Shown here: positions 11,956-25,599 of the stretch, in pieces
Position numbering within the stretch: the stretch's first letter is position 1
Layout of the letters: the number at the start of each line of letters is the position of its first letter
NCBI RefSeq assembly: GCF_000003855.2
Contig: NW_003101682.1
Coordinates: 2,300,280-2,364,279 of the forward strand
Length of the DNA: 64,000 nt
From: Blastomyces gilchristii SLH14081
Taxonomy: Eukaryota; Ascomycota; Eurotiomycetes; Onygenales; Ajellomycetaceae
Reading direction: 5' to 3'
Program-made: the position numbers and the translations under genes
Notes under the pieces: model-generated
Told to the model about the DNA's origin: nothing
What the model saw: the letters and a program-made list of their open reading frames with translations, nothing else
Database searches by the model: none

Positions 11956-13563
11956 ATGAGTTCAAAAATACACTCAGTTGATGTGAAAAAAGATGCTTTC
12001 TCAAATGCTATTCCTGAGATTGAAATTCTGAAGAGAAGAAAGAAAGAAGAAATAGAGAAATAACAAGTTCTTGAAATACAGAAACTTGAAAAAGTAAGCA
12101 AAATTCTTGAAAAGCAGTGTCTGAGTGAGATAAATGAAGAAGTTCTGTTAATTCTTCATACTCAGGCTAGACAACTACAGAAGATAATCAAGTTCAAACT
12201 TGGAATTTCAAACACAGTTTAAAAAACATTGAAAATTCCTAGTATAATCACTGACTCTTCATTTTACTCTTCTTCATTTTCTACTTCTTCTTCTTCTTCT
12301 TCTTCTTTAAATCAGAAGAAAATATATGCTTAAGTAGCTAAATCTACTGTCTCTAAACCTGCTGCCTCAAAACCTGCTCAAAATTCTGAGAAAACTGAGA
12401 AGAATACTGCTCAGACTTCTATTCATAGAAAAGTAAAGAAAAAAATATAAAAAGAGAAAAACTTTCAAATCTTCAGAAATAGAAGACTTATTCTCAAAGT
12501 CTTAAATCAGAACATCTTGCAGAGAAACAAGCTAATCTCAAATCTCATTTTCAGAATCAGAAATGAAAGTAATCAGCAGTTCTTTTCTCAGTTGATAACT
12601 GATATTGAAGTTCAAAAATCAGTTATAGCTTTAATTGAGTTATTCTTCTTTGAACACTTCACTATTCTGACTACAATGTCTGAATTCAATGCAGAAATCC
12701 TTATTCAGAATGAGAATCTCTGAAAATCAGCAGTAGAATCTTTGTTAAACACAATAATTATATCTGAGAGAGATGAAAAGTGAGATAAATTCATTCTTTA
12801 TAATATTTCAGTTGAAATTTTTGACTGTGAAGAAGAAATACTACTTCTCAAAAATGAATTAGAAGAATATAACTCTATTCAACTGAGAAAAGAGTCTGTA
12901 TAACTGAATTTAATTGAGTTCAAACAATGTAGAAGAAATGTCTCTGTTCTAGTATATATAAAAACAATTGAAAAGTCAAAGATGTTTGAAGTAAGAGTAA
13001 CAGGTTTGAAAATGAGAGTTCATAAATATAAAGACTCAATAATAAATCTCAAAGCTTAAACACAGTGTTCAAACTGTCAAAGATATGAACACTTTGTAAT
13101 CTCTTATTTTATAGACTCAAAATATGCATTCTGTGCTAGAGATCATAAAACTAGTGAGTATAAATATAAAACATGCTTAAAAAGAGATGAAATATATCAA
13201 CACACTCTGCTTAAATACTCTAATTGTAAAGAAAAACATGCATCTAGCTCAAAAGAATGTATGTTTACTTCAAGAACTCAAAAGAACTGAAGAAAAGATG
13301 AAGTTCAAAGTCAATCTAGAACTGAAGAGAATAGTCAAGTCAGTAAATCTATAACTATAAGCTTAAAAAGAAGAAACTCTCAACTATCTAAATCTTCAAA
13401 CTTCAATTCTCTAGCTAAATGTAAACAGAATTTGAATTCTCAAACTTCTGTTAAGATTAGAGAATTGAGAAATAACTCTAGTGATAAGCTAGATATAATA
13501 TAAGTAGTTGAGATTTCTTCTTTTCAAAATAATTATAATCTACTATCTGATGATACTGATTAG
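11956..13563 (+). pseudogene. LINE ORF1 (gag-like, zinc knuckles), copy A
   Basis: A 536-codon frame from ATG to TAG, interrupted by in-frame stops at probable Gln (TAA) and Trp (TGA) codons. It opens with a charged helical segment, then a Ser-rich stretch near 12260-12310. It ends with three clustered Cys-rich motifs (about 13060-13260), including 'CSNCQRYEHF', typical of the nucleic-acid-binding end of I/Tad LINE ORF1. It would coat the RNA in the retrotransposition particle. It aligns throughout with 38619-40238, which is better preserved. Confidence 0.8.
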
Positions 13564-13592
13564 ATTCTACTCTATCTCTACTCTCTTATAGT

Positions 13593-16500
13593 ATGAATAT
13601 ACAACAATAATAACAAAAAAAGTTTAAAAACTCTTCAAAAATCACATTTATTCAAAATAATATGAATAGAAACTCAAATTGTATTTATTCTTATCTTTAA
13701 ATTGTATTTCAATAAAAAGTTAATTTTATACTGCTTCAGAAATCAAATTTTGATACTGAGTAAAAATACATTGTTTCTCATTCAAGCTACAACTGCTTTC
13801 TATCTCAAAAGTCTGAGATAAAGTTAAGAGTAGTGATCTATGAAAGAAAGAGATCAAGATATTAATTTAATCTATGATTTAATATCATATCTGACTCTGA
13901 TATTCTGATGACTTATATTATAGATAAAGAGAATGAGTTTAATACTATACAGCTCATAAATATCTATAATAAAAAGTCATTGAAGAAAAATAACAATATC
14001 TGAACAATTAATAGAGAATTTCTGAACATAACTTTATTAAGAAACTCTATAATTGCAGGAGATTTCAATGCACATTATGTCTGATAAAATTCAGAATATA
14101 AAAGAGTAGTAAGAGCAGATAATCTGATTAAATGAATTTTTGAGTATTTAATAGATTTAGTTAACAAGTCTGATTAATAAATATTCTTTAGAAAAGATAT
14201 GAAACAGAAATATATTATAGATCTAATCTTCATATCATAAAATCTAATGAAAAAAAAACTTGTAAACTGATTTATTAATTCAAATGAGACATCAGGATCA
14301 GATCATGAGATTATTCAATTTAATATTAAACTGAGTGAAAAATAAATGAGTGAAAATCCTCTTCTCTCTAATCAGTTTAACTTTGAAAAAGCTGATTGAA
14401 AAGCAGTTGAAGAAAGTATAAAACTGTTAAAATCTGAAAAGCAAAGTTAGCTATATTAGAATTCTGATCAAGATATCTCAAATGAAATGCTTGAGAATAA
14501 AGTGAAACTCATTACATCTATTATTCTAATAAGTATTAGAGATAATATTTTCAAGAGAAAGTATTCTGAGTATTTCAAATCTTGATAAAATGAGAATATC
14601 ATATCTAAAAGAAAACAATTAGCTACTGTTAGAAGAGATTGAAAGAATGATATAATATCTAATAAAGAGTTCAAAACTGTCAGAAATGAATATTTTTCAG
14701 ATATTAAAAGAGCTAAAACAGACTGCTGAAATAAATTTCTTGAAAAAGTATAAGAAAAGAAAGCTTTTAAAGCTTTTAACTATACTAAAACAAGAACTGT
14801 AGCAAAACTTTCAGCCTTAGAATATAAGTTTCAGAATGAATCATATACAGTCAACACTTTAAGAAAAAATATCAAGCTTTTATGAGAATTCTCTTTCAAA
14901 ACTCATCAAATTCAGATTCAGAGAAAGAGAATATATTACTTCATAACTATATTAATGAAAATAACTGAGAATGATCTGAGCTTATAGAAGATGAATTAGA
15001 GTCTGCTATCTTCTCAAGTTCAGTTAAAACTGCTGCAGAGTCTGATTCAATCAATGATCTGATTATTCAAAATATTCCTCTCTACTTGAAGAGTGAATAT
15101 TTTGAGCTCTTTTTCAATCTCTTGAAAAATGAATATTATTCTGAATGCTGAAGAGAAGTCACTGAAGTGATTCTTATAAAATCTAATAGAAAAACTTCAA
15201 TTTCTAAGTTATATAGAGTAATATCTCTATTGAACTATCTAGAAAAGAATTTAGTAAAGAAAATAGCTACTCAACTATCTTTTATAAGCTCTATTAATAA
15301 TTCTCTTTTATTCAGTGAATAAATGAGAGATAGAAAACAATGTTCTACAATTGACACTGTTCTCTCAGTTATTCATGATATTTAAATAGTAAAGCATGAA
15401 GATCTGATCTCAACTGCAGTTTTTATTGATATAAAAGAAGCATTTGATCATGTCTCAAAGTCAAAGTTAATTCAGACTTTGAAGATGTTAAAACTGTCAC
15501 TTTCTCTAATAAAATGAGTTAACTGTTTTATATCTAAAAGAATCATACAACTTTTCTTTGATGAAATGAAATAAGACAAGACTGAGATAAAAATAGAAGT
15601 ACTGTAAGAATCTTCAATCTCACTCATCTTATTTACAATATACACTGCATATCTATTTAAAGATAGAAATATGAAAATAGTGTGATCTCTGAGTTATATA
15701 GATGATATTAGTCTAGTCTACAGCTCAAAAACTATCAAAGAGAATTTAAAAGTGATTGAAAAGCTGCAAAGAAAATCTTTGTTAGAGCAGATATTAATTA
15801 AATTCAATTTAATATGAATAAAACTGAGTTAATTCATTTCTTTGCTAAATTCAATGAGAAAGAACTATCTCTAACTCTTTTAAATAGAGAGATAAAAGCC
15901 AGTTTAAATGTTAAATTATTAGAAGTATGATTAAACTCCAAGTTAAATTTTAAATATTATATTCAATAAAGAACTATCAAGACAGAAAGACTATTAAACA
16001 ACATAATCAGACTATCAAATACAGAGAGAGATCTATTCTTCCAGGCTATAAGACAGTTATATATAGCCTGTATTATCTCAGTAGCTGATTATGAAGTTCA
16101 AGTTTAATGAAATAATCAAGAAAATTTCACTGAACTCTTTCAAAGTCTGTAAAACAGAGCTTTGAGAAGAATTCTGAAAGCATTTAAATTATGTTCTATT
16201 AAAATAATGAAAATTGAAGCTTCAATTCCTTCTTCTGCTATTAGATTTAAAAAGACCTGTATGAACTATACTCTAAGAGTTATAAAGATGAGCTTGAATT
16301 ATATAATCAAAGAAAGAGACTCTTCTTCATTTTCATTAATTAACTCTGAAAATGAACTGAATTGAAATAGATTTCTTGATTGAAATGAGAATAATTCTTC
16401 AAAGAAAATGTCTTCTCAACTATACAGACTATACTCACTGATTAAAAATCAATTTTCTTCTCTCAATATTGAAAAAGTTGATCATGAGAATATATCTCTC

Positions 16501-17547
16501 TGAAGAGAAAAGCTTAAATCTCTTATAAACTTGCAAATAAGTGAACTATCTAAAGAGAAAGAATATAAACAGCATTTGAAGAGAATTTCTACAATCAATA
16601 TAGAAGACTCTATTCTGATTTATTCAGATAACTTGAAAAATGAGAATTTGAATAGATTAAGTGCAGATATTGCTTATACTGAAGATAATATTAATTTTAT
16701 CTCAGATTTCTGAAATCTAGACTGTGAATCTGAAGTCTTTAATACTGAACTATTTGTAATAGTGAAAGCTTTCAAATGCATTGAAATAAAATCTTATAAA
16801 AGAGAAAATAGTTTGAAAGAGACATAAATATTCTCTGATAGTCAAGCTGCTTTGAAAAGACTTAGAAATAGTCAGATTTATAATGATCAAATGAATCTTG
16901 AACTGATTTTAAACTCTGTTTTAAAAATTTAAAGAAGAAGAATATCAAAGCTAATAATTCATCTGTACTGAGTTCCTGCTTATATGAATATTCATGACAA
17001 TGAATTGACTGATTCAGCTGTAAAAAAGCATTTAGAATTAAGCAGATTTATTCAAAAAATTATATTCTGATCTTTTATAAAGAGAAAGATAAAAGAATCT
17101 TGTTTAGATAAGTGAAATGAAAGCTGGCAGAAACAAAAGAAGAGTATACATTATTCAAGATTTGAAACAAAACCCAAGTGAAAATCTTGTTCAATTAAAT
17201 ATAAAAAGAAAATATTCTCATCTATAATACAGCTGAAACTAGAACATGGCTATTTCAAATCTTATATACAAAGATTTGATGATAGATTTGATTCAATAGC
17301 ATGCTCATTCTGTAATACAAATAAGAATTCTGAGTATATTGTAATGCACTGTGTATTATACAATAGTCTCAGAGTCAGATTGAAAGAGAAGTATAATCTA
17401 AATCAATTAAATATGAGATTCTTGTTCTCAACTGAGACAGAAATTAAATACTTAATAAACTTTCTATCAGAAACTCAAGCAGCTACAAGAAAATGACTAA
17501 ATTCAGAAATATCTGAATATGAAGAGAAGGAAATTAATCAGATATAA
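13593..17547 (+). pseudogene. LINE ORF2 (endonuclease, RT, RNase H), copy A
   Basis: Conceptual translation shows an AP-endonuclease with a 'GDFNAHYVW'-like site near 14060 and 'SGSDHEI' near 14300. A non-LTR reverse transcriptase follows (about 15100-15850), with 'FIDIKEAFDH' and 'SYIDDISLVYSS' near 15700. RNase H comes next (about 16700-17040), with 'FSDSQAALKRL' and an 'IHLYWVPAYMNIHDNEL'-like segment, then a C-terminal Cys/His motif near 17310-17350. Many TGA codons replace Trp. A one-base deletion near 15762 relative to copy B shifts the frame, so the start-to-stop length is not a multiple of three. Confidence 0.82.
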
Positions 17548-17921
17548 TCTGTTACAACATCTATATACTATGTTTTAATAATTTATTTTGTTACAGTCTC
17601 TCTCTACTTTACTTTTTTCTTTCTATTCTTTTCTATCTGTCTATTTAATGTGTCTATCTTTAAGACTGTGTTCTCTTTTCTTTTGTCATGATATTGTTAA
17701 ATGGTTTCAAAGTATCAGAAGATGTTCAAATACTGTCATTTGTAAACAGTTTTTATATTCTGAGCTGGAATTTTCTGATTTTGCATATCTGAAATTGATA
17801 AATGTATAATAGTTAACTTTATAGATATAGGAAAAACTCTGAGAACTAAAAGTTCTCAGGTAGATGTCATAGTCTCTGACTACATACATCTATAATTGAA
17901 GAATAATAATAATAATAATAA

Positions 17922-18485
17922 TGATCATACTTTCTGATTATATTTTCTGATTATATTTTCTAATTGTTTTATATGAATACAGATGCTGATATTTTTGTTT
18001 TAATTCACATAGAATCTTTATATATTGACAGATCTATGTTCACTGATAATCGTGATCTCAATGTTGAATTGTTGATTGAAAACTTGAAGAATATAATAAT
18101 GAAGAAATTATCTGTGCTATATATGACTGAGTCTTCTGTGTCTCTCTCTGTTTCCTCTGTTTCTTTCTCTGTCACTTCTCTTCAATCTTCTACACCTGTC
18201 TCTGTGTCTGATTCTCCCGCTCTTACTATCTCTATTTCTGCAATCTCTACTTCTGCTACTTCTGCTCTCACTACTTCTACTCTCTCTGTCTCTGCTGCTT
18301 CTGCTGTTGTCATCAGCTCTTTCTATTTCAAGAAGATATTGTATAGACTTAGTAAATCATGTTTCTCAGTGTGTACACTTCTGTTCTTTTTACTGATCTC
18401 TAGAATAATTTATTATATGAAGACTGTGTACAACAGAACTATCTGAAGCTCAGCCATAAACACTGATTATTACATTTATTTTAAG
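17922..18485. other. AT-rich segment with a Ser/Thr-rich open frame
   Basis: Holds a 160-codon plus-strand frame (17964-18446) whose middle is almost only Ser, Thr, Ala and Val. I recognise no domain. Low complexity and the surrounding transposon debris suggest a chance or relic frame. A Ser-rich tract of similar flavour occurs near 27480-27560 on the other side of the Gypsy insertion. Confidence 0.35.
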
Positions 18486-18991
18486 TAGACTGGCCGCCGG
18501 GACCATGAATTGCATATTTGGTTTCATTTGGTCTGGTTCTATACATTTCTTGGTGTGAATCCCGCTGGGACTAGTCATTAAAAAAACATGCAAGGTGACT
18601 ATATATGAGATATTAAAATGAAACCATGACTTGAAAAAAATGAGAAAGTGGTTTCATTTGACCTCATTTAGTTTCATTCTTAGTATAAAGTTACTATTTT
18701 TAGACATTTTAAGGTTTTTTTTAGACTATTTTTAATTTTTTAAAAAGTAATGCTTTTTGATAATACTTAAATGAGATTTAAAGTTATTTAAAGTAATAAA
18801 AATAATTTAAATTAAGCAGTGAAAATCATGATCTCATTTGAAAAATGTGATAAGAGTAGACAGTAAGTCTCACTGAGACAGTATGAAACTACTATCTAAT
18901 GTTAAATCTGTGTAATAAGATCAGTCAAATTGGTAATCAGACTATCAAAAAATCTGGTTCTGGTTTCAGACACGGTCACACAGTCAGTCTA
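18486..18991 (+). mobile_element. 506-bp hAT-type MITE, copy 3
   Basis: Exactly 506 bp, starts TAGACTGGCCGCCGGGACCA and ends CAGTCAGTCTA. A perfect 8-bp target duplication ATTTTAAG flanks it (18478-18485 and 18992-18999). The ends keep their GC while the interior is AT-shifted. Confidence 0.95.
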
Positions 18992-19339
18992 ATTTTAAGT
19001 ATTCATAGTGATATAATTGTGTATTTATATTAGAGAATTACTTCTCTTCTTAACAGTGTTAAGAGTGTAAGTCTTTTCTTTTCTATTCTTTCTTTTAACA
19101 TCAATTTTTCTAGAAGAAATTGTTATGAGTTTTATTATGTATAAAGTCATAATATCTACAGATATTAAGAAACTTTATATAACTATTAATTTTAATATTA
19201 CAGGTATATCTGCTCTGATGAATATCTTCAGAATAATTAACTCATATCAGTCTATTCTCTGACATTTGTTATCTGACTTTATAATGCAGGTAAAGAATAT
19301 CTGTGTCTTCAGAAATGAGAATGTAAATGTCATACTCTT
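18992..19339. other. AT-rich spacer left of the Gypsy element
   Basis: No gene seen. It joins the sequence at 27090 onward if the Gypsy element and its target duplication are removed, so both belong to the same older sequence. Confidence 0.5.
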
Positions 19340-19872
19340 TGTCACGCTCCCGGCCGCGCCAAGGCTCCGTTGCGGTTCCACACAGCCCATCACTTTCATG
19401 CGGATGATTTCATCCTGTCTGAACCAGTTTTCAACCACTCTATGACATCATTCAGATATATTATATGAAGATTCAATTGATGAATATGAGAACCCCGCTT
19501 CTATATAAGGTCAGCAGACTACTCTTTCTTAATAGTAAGACACTGCTGAGGTATCACTCTGACTATTCTTGCTTATGAAATAGAAGAGAGATATTCACTT
19601 ATTATCTATATAGAATAGCTAGATACTGACTTCTTATCAAAGAAGTCAGTGATTCATTTTTCTTCTACTGAAATATATATAAGAGTTACTGCATTTCTCA
19701 TACAATCTTCTTAGTATACTAAGTATCATATCTGTGATATTCTCACAATAACTCTGTAGTTCATGAGCTCACTATTCAAGCAAGATAGTCAAGCTCACTT
19801 ATACAGCTTCTCAAACAACTACTTCTATATAATATCACTGACTAGTTATCACTTCAGCTTCATCATGTTACA
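19340..19872 (+). repeat. Left LTR of the Gypsy element
   Basis: 533 bp, TGTCAC to GTTACA. The first ~100 bp keep an unmutated GC-rich sequence, whereas the last ~100 bp are AT-shifted relative to the right LTR. Differences between the two LTRs in these ends are transitions only. Confidence 0.95.
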
Positions 19873-20064
19873 ATTCAAATTACTCAACCTGATTATAAGT
19901 TTGAATCAGTCAAGCTCTATTAACAGATTAATATGATCTCATGCATCTGTGCTGAGACTGACCTGATCTCATTCTCTGAGAGAAACTCTACATTATTCTC
20001 TAGAGTGTGTACATCTCTACTCTGACAGAAATCTGAGATTTCTGAACTCACTGCACACTTTGAC

Positions 20065-20980
20065 ATGAGTTCTTCAACTGCTCTATCATCGCCGCGGCCT
20101 CTACACATCTACATCTATCATGAAGATAGAGAGATTAAGATTGAAGATTCTCTGAGATATAAGAGAAACATATTATCTGAATTTCACAGCTTTATCTGTA
20201 TTCTTAAACAGAAATTTCATCTTAATCTGAGTCAGTATAATACTTATGAGATATAAGTAATATATATTATCAATCTTCTTAAAGACATCTCTACAACTAC
20301 TTAAGTTATTAAGAAGAGAGAGCTTGAGTATACTGATACTGTAATAACTTGAGAAGAATTCAAGAACTTTCTACTGAATTAAATTAAACATCACTGTAAT
20401 TATAGCTTCACAGCAGTACAGCAGTTTAACTCATTATATTAATAAGATAATGAGAATTCTTTTAATTTCAATGCAAGATTCAAAGAATATTGAGAGAAAT
20501 TAACTGATGATTTAAATTAATTAAAGATATAGCTTTATCTCATAAAGCTGACTTATAAAATGCAGATAATAATATCATAGTATCAGAGTTTATTAATCAA
20601 TTACACTGAGCTTATCAATCTGACTTTCTGAATCTATTTAAATAATCAATTCTTTGAGAAAAAGACTAACAAGATCTTTTCTAAGTAATTAATAATAAGA
20701 TCTAAATAATGCTGTGACAGCTTTAGTATGAAGAAAGTAAAGAAGAATTCTAAGTATTCTGATTCTTCACTCACTGTAAAGAAATATTAAAAAAGATTTA
20801 ATAAAGATCTCTGTTTTAACTGCAGAGCTGATAATTACTATACTAGTGATTATAAGAAGCTGAAGAAGAAAAGAAACTGAGAGAATATCTTCTTAAAGTT
20901 AACTTCTCTTCTGACAAATATATTTATAAAAGATAAAGAAGAGAAAGAAATGAAGAATTAATAATTCTTATATCTTTAAG
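20065..20980 (+). pseudogene. Gypsy gag remnant
   Basis: The frame opens at ATG 20065 ('MSSSTALSSPRPLHIYIYHE') and continues through several stops as a helical gag-type region. Around 20810-20860 is a degraded CCHC knuckle, 'CFNCRADNYYTSDY', in which the final Cys has become Tyr. It would form the particle shell and bind RNA. The start is the first ATG after the LTR and leader and is reasonable but unproven. Confidence 0.7.
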
Positions 20981-23900
20981 TTTATATTACAATTACAATA
21001 CATATCTTAAATAAGAAGATATCAGTGAGATATCTACTCAACTTCAGAGTAAATACTAACTTCATATTCTATTTCTTTTCTCTGATGAAGAATTAGAAGA
21101 AGATAGACTTATCAGATTATATAAAATTTACTGATGAAACAAAGTGCTATCATTTTAATATAATTCAAGCAAAGTGTGTGATCACAGACTTAGAAGAAAT
21201 CTTTAAGAAGAGCAGTCTGCTTCTTTATACAGTTAATATTGTAGATGAGAACATCATTCTAGATCTTCTGTAATTGAGAGAAAACAATTCTCTTATTAAC
21301 TGAGTCACTTAGATGTGATGATATCATCTTACTGATGAAGAGATAGTAATAGAGAAATCTGAAGAGTTTTATTAAAAGAATCTTGAGAAAAAGATAGAGT
21401 TAATATACTGTATAGCAGATGACTAAGACTTGAGAATAGATAAAAAAGTTATCATTCTTGCTACAAGATTAGCAGCAGTATCTGTTATTAAAGACAGACA
21501 TATATAATATCTCTTTATAGATTATAAGAATGTCTTTTCAGAAAGAGAAGCAGTGAAGTTTTCTGATATTAAGATATAATATAAGATTCATCTTGAAGAC
21601 AGTGTAACAGTACTGTACAGATCTCTTTATAACTTGTCTGTAAAGAAATTGAATATTCTATGCAAATATCTTGAGAAAGTGTAATCAAAGAACTGAATAT
21701 ATTTATCAAAGAGTTCAGCAGAGACATCTATACTCTTTATACTCAAGAAGAACAGTAGACTATGTCTATGTATAGACTACAGAGGCCTTAATAAGATGAT
21801 AGTTAAGAATCATTATTCATTACTGTTAATTAATGAGATGATTGATTGATTATCTGAAGTAAAGATGTTTACAAAGATTGATATACAGAATATCTATCAT
21901 AGAATCAGAGTTAATGAAGATGATGTTTGAAAAATGACTTTTCATATCAAGTATGATAATTTTGAATATCTTGTTTTATCTTTTGATCTTTATAACACTT
22001 CAGCCATCTTTCAGATCTATATAAATGAGACACTGTGAGGTCTTGTTAATGTCTTCTGTATAGTATACTTAGATAACATTCTAATCTTCTTAAAAACAGA
22101 GAAAGAACACAATACTCATATTTAAGAAGTATTGAGTCACTTGAGACAGTATTAACTCTATATAAACACTGAAAAATGCTTATTCTACATGCAGAAGATT
22201 TATTTCTTAGATTATATTATTGAAGTGAACAGCATTTCAATGAATAGAAGCTGAGTCTTTATCATTGAGAACTGACTGACACTGTGAACATACTGTAAGA
22301 TGCAGATATTTCTAGAATTTGCAAATTTCTACAGACAATTCATTTATACATATTCACAGATTACTGCTCCTCTTACAGATCTGTTAAAGAGAAGTGTGAA
22401 AGACAGGAAAATAAGATTATTTATTCTCATTCAAGACACTGTGCAGATATTTACAGAATTGAAACAAGCTTTTGCAGATGTCACAATGCTGAATCACTTT
22501 AATCTCAACTTACTCAGTCAGTGTGAGACTGATACATTCAGAAATAAGATCTGTGAAATCTTTTTACAGTTGATATCAGAGATCTTTCAATATTGAAAGA
22601 ATCAGAGAATAATCATCTCTGAGAATACAGACAATGAAATGTCTGTAAGAGAAGACTTTTTCATAGAGTCTATAAGACACTGTAAATAAAGATCAGTGAT
22701 CTTCTTCTTCAAGAAGTTATCACTTATATGAAAAAGATATGATACTCATAATCAAGAAATGTTAGTAATTATCAAATTCTTTAAGATCTGATGACATTAT
22801 CTTCAGAGTAGTAAGTACTCAGTGTAAGTTCTCACTGATTATGCAAATCTGCATTACTTCTTGATAATAAAGAGCTTAACAGAATATCAAGTCAGATAAG
22901 TGAAGCTGCTTTTGAAGTATAATTTCTATATTCAATATTATTCAGATCAGCTTAATCTCATCAATACACTGTCTAAATGACTCAATTATAATATCATTGA
23001 TACAGAGAAGAATTCTATAAAAGAACCTCTATTATCACTGCAGAAGAAACTGACTGCAGAGGATTGAGATTCTCTGAAGCTCAGAAACAGTGCTGGTAAG
23101 ACAGCTGTATAACTCAGTATAGAAGATGAAAGAAAACTCAGATCTATGTAGAGAACTGATACTGAAGATCATGAGCTTCTCATATCATATCTTACTATCA
23201 TTAAATTGATAAAGAACAAAATAGTCTACAATCTTTCAACTCAACTACTTTTGAAATTTATTGATAGTTACAGAAGAGGAATATCTCTACTACAGCTTAA
23301 ATTCAGAAGTTGAAGAAGAAAGAATTCAGTTTGAACTTGAAAGAGATAGACTCTGAGCAGGACAGTACTGCTAAGAAATCAAGTCACTGATAACTAGAAG
23401 AATGTGAACTTCTACTACTGAATGATTCAGTCTTTGTCTCTCATAGCAGAGCAGTGCATCAGAAGTTATTAAGAATTCATCATAATGATTTTCATACAGA
23501 GCACTTTGAGCTAGAGAAGACTGAGAAGCTTTTAAAATGTAAATACATTTGAGACAAGCTCTAAGCAGATGTCAAAGAGTATATTGAGACTTGTAATATC
23601 TGTCAAAGAATAAAGATTCTGCAGTATAAGCAATACAGTGAGTTGACATCACTGCCAGTTTCAAAGAGCTTATGACAGAACCTATTAATGAATTTCATAG
23701 TTGACCTGCTGAAGTTGACAAGAGTCAAAGAATATGACTCAATTTTGGTCATTATCGACCATTTCACAAAGATGATACCATCATTCGTGATCACAGTGCT
23801 TCAAAATCATTGATAACAGAGCAAGAATTCCTCTTCATCAGCAAATACTGATCGGCTTTTTGCTATCATCTTATAATAAGACATCTTCTCAGTATCACAT

Positions 23901-24790
23901 TTCATCCGCAGACAGATGGTCAGACTGAACACTAGAATCAGACACTAGAACAGCATCTTCAAGCATTCTGTTCATATTATCAGAATGATTGACTCAAACA
24001 TCTTCTGATCACTGAATTTGTATATAACAATGCAAAGAATGTAATCTTAAAGATATCTTCTTTCTATACTTATTATAAATATAATTCTTCATTACTCAGT
24101 GATATCATGAACAATATTTCAAAGAAGAAGATAGACAGTCAGAATATTAAACAGATATAGAGAACAGAGTATCTCTCAGTATCAGAAGTAAAAATGAGAT
24201 TGAAACTTTTGAATAAAATTCATAAGAAGACAGTGAAAAGTATTCATCATACTTAGAAGTAGTAGATAGAATACTATAATTGAAAACATCTTTCAATAAA
24301 GTTCTTGATAGAGAATCAAGTGCTACTTTCAGCAAAGAATATCAAGACAATGAGACTGTGTAAGAAGCTCAGTGAGTAATAACTAGAATCTTTTCTGATA
24401 ATAAGAGTAATAAGTAAGCAGACATATAAGTTGAAATTATTCTCAGAATTGAAATCAATTCATTCTGTTTTTCACATTTTCTATTTGAAGCTCTATAAAA
24501 AACATCTCAGAGCAGAGTCATCTCAGTCAGATAATATTAAGATTAAGAATAATACTGAATATCTTATGAAGAAAATATTGAACAAGTAAACATATTACAG
24601 CAAGCTTCAATATCTCATTAAATAAGAAGATTATTCATTGTCAGAGAATTCATGAAAATCACTTGAGCATTTGAAAAATGCTGAGAAAGAGATTGCAAGC
24701 TATGAGACAGCTAGTAGAGACTGCTCTATTATATATCAGAGATATTGAGCAAGAAATACTACTTGAGACTTCTTATTTTTTCTTAAAGAG
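20981..24790 (+). pseudogene. Gypsy pol remnant (PR-RT-RH-IN-chromodomain)
   Basis: Reading through stops: a protease-like segment near 21030-21080. The reverse transcriptase spans about 21640-22290, with 'LCIDYRGLNKM' and 'YLDNILIF' near 22070, where the second catalytic Asp of the usual D-D pair reads Asn. RNase H (about 22580-22980) has 'VLTDYANLHYF'. The integrase has a 'CNICQRIK' zinc end near 23600, 'SILVIIDHFTK' near 23740 and 'HPQTDGQT' near 23910. A chromodomain lies at about 24540-24700 ('KLQYLIKWEDYSLSENSW' type). Chromodomains of this family bind methylated histone H3 and steer insertion to heterochromatin. It would have been a single polyprotein processed by its own protease. Confidence 0.9.
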
Positions 24791-25599
24791 TTTTTTAGAG
24801 ATAATCTTACAGTGATGAGCTGATGTCTTGTGAACTCTGTAACACTCTTCTTCTATTTTCTCTCAAAGAATTTTTAGAAGTTTAATGAGACTATACAAGT
24901 ATAAAATTCCTGAAGCAGTTAATAAGAAAAGAAAGAGATATTTGAAATTAATAAAGATTAATATTATTAATTCACAGACTGCTGCTATTTTAATAGAGTC
25001 ACAGCTCACTGAAAAAGTAAAAAGAGAGATCAGAGCCTACTTATTAATAATTATATTTCTATCAAACTTATTCTTCACTATTAAAGTCTTCAGTATCAGT
25101 ATCTTTATCTGCTGAGAAATTTACACTGCAGTATCACAGAGAAGCATGCTGTAGAAGAGTATAAAAGATACTGAAAGTATCAACTTATTAACTTATAAAG
25201 TATCTCAGTTATCTACTTTAACTGAAGTAAGATTCTCTTCAATCAGTAATTAATCTTCACAGTACTTTCAACAGCAGTATCAGTTAATCTCTTCTTAAGA
25301 TCAGTCATTCTGAGATGTTTTTTCATCTCAAAGATTCACACTTTCATCTTCTTTTATAGATAAGCAAGAGAGATCTCTTCAGTCTTAATAGAATTCATCA
25401 ATACTTAAAGCTCTGAGACACTCACTCTATACTGCTTGAATATCTGAGCTTCTTATCAGAACTGATACAACATCTTCTTGTAGAGTAGATAATACTTATA
25501 GAGAGATAGAAGTCATTGTTATAGATATAATGAAAACAATAAGAGTGAGAGAAGAGACAGATGTATAAAATTCTCTCTTTCTTCAACTGCTTAGTATAG

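Larger units (their letters stand above)
11278..17921 (+). mobile_element. Long I/Tad-type LINE (non-LTR retrotransposon), copy A
   Basis: A 6.6-kb copy with a 5' leader (about 11278-11955), two consecutive genes and a 3' UTR ending in GAAGAATAATAATAATAAT. The start is set by comparison with the copy at 37936, since both share leader sequence from this point. ORF1 carries zinc knuckles; ORF2 carries endonuclease, reverse transcriptase, RNase H and a C-terminal zinc motif. RIP-type stops inactivate it. Confidence 0.88.

Noticed and set aside
17964..18446. 160-codon Ser/Thr-rich frame as a cell-wall protein gene
   Set aside because: Low complexity only, no signal peptide or anchor evident, and it lies within transposon debris.
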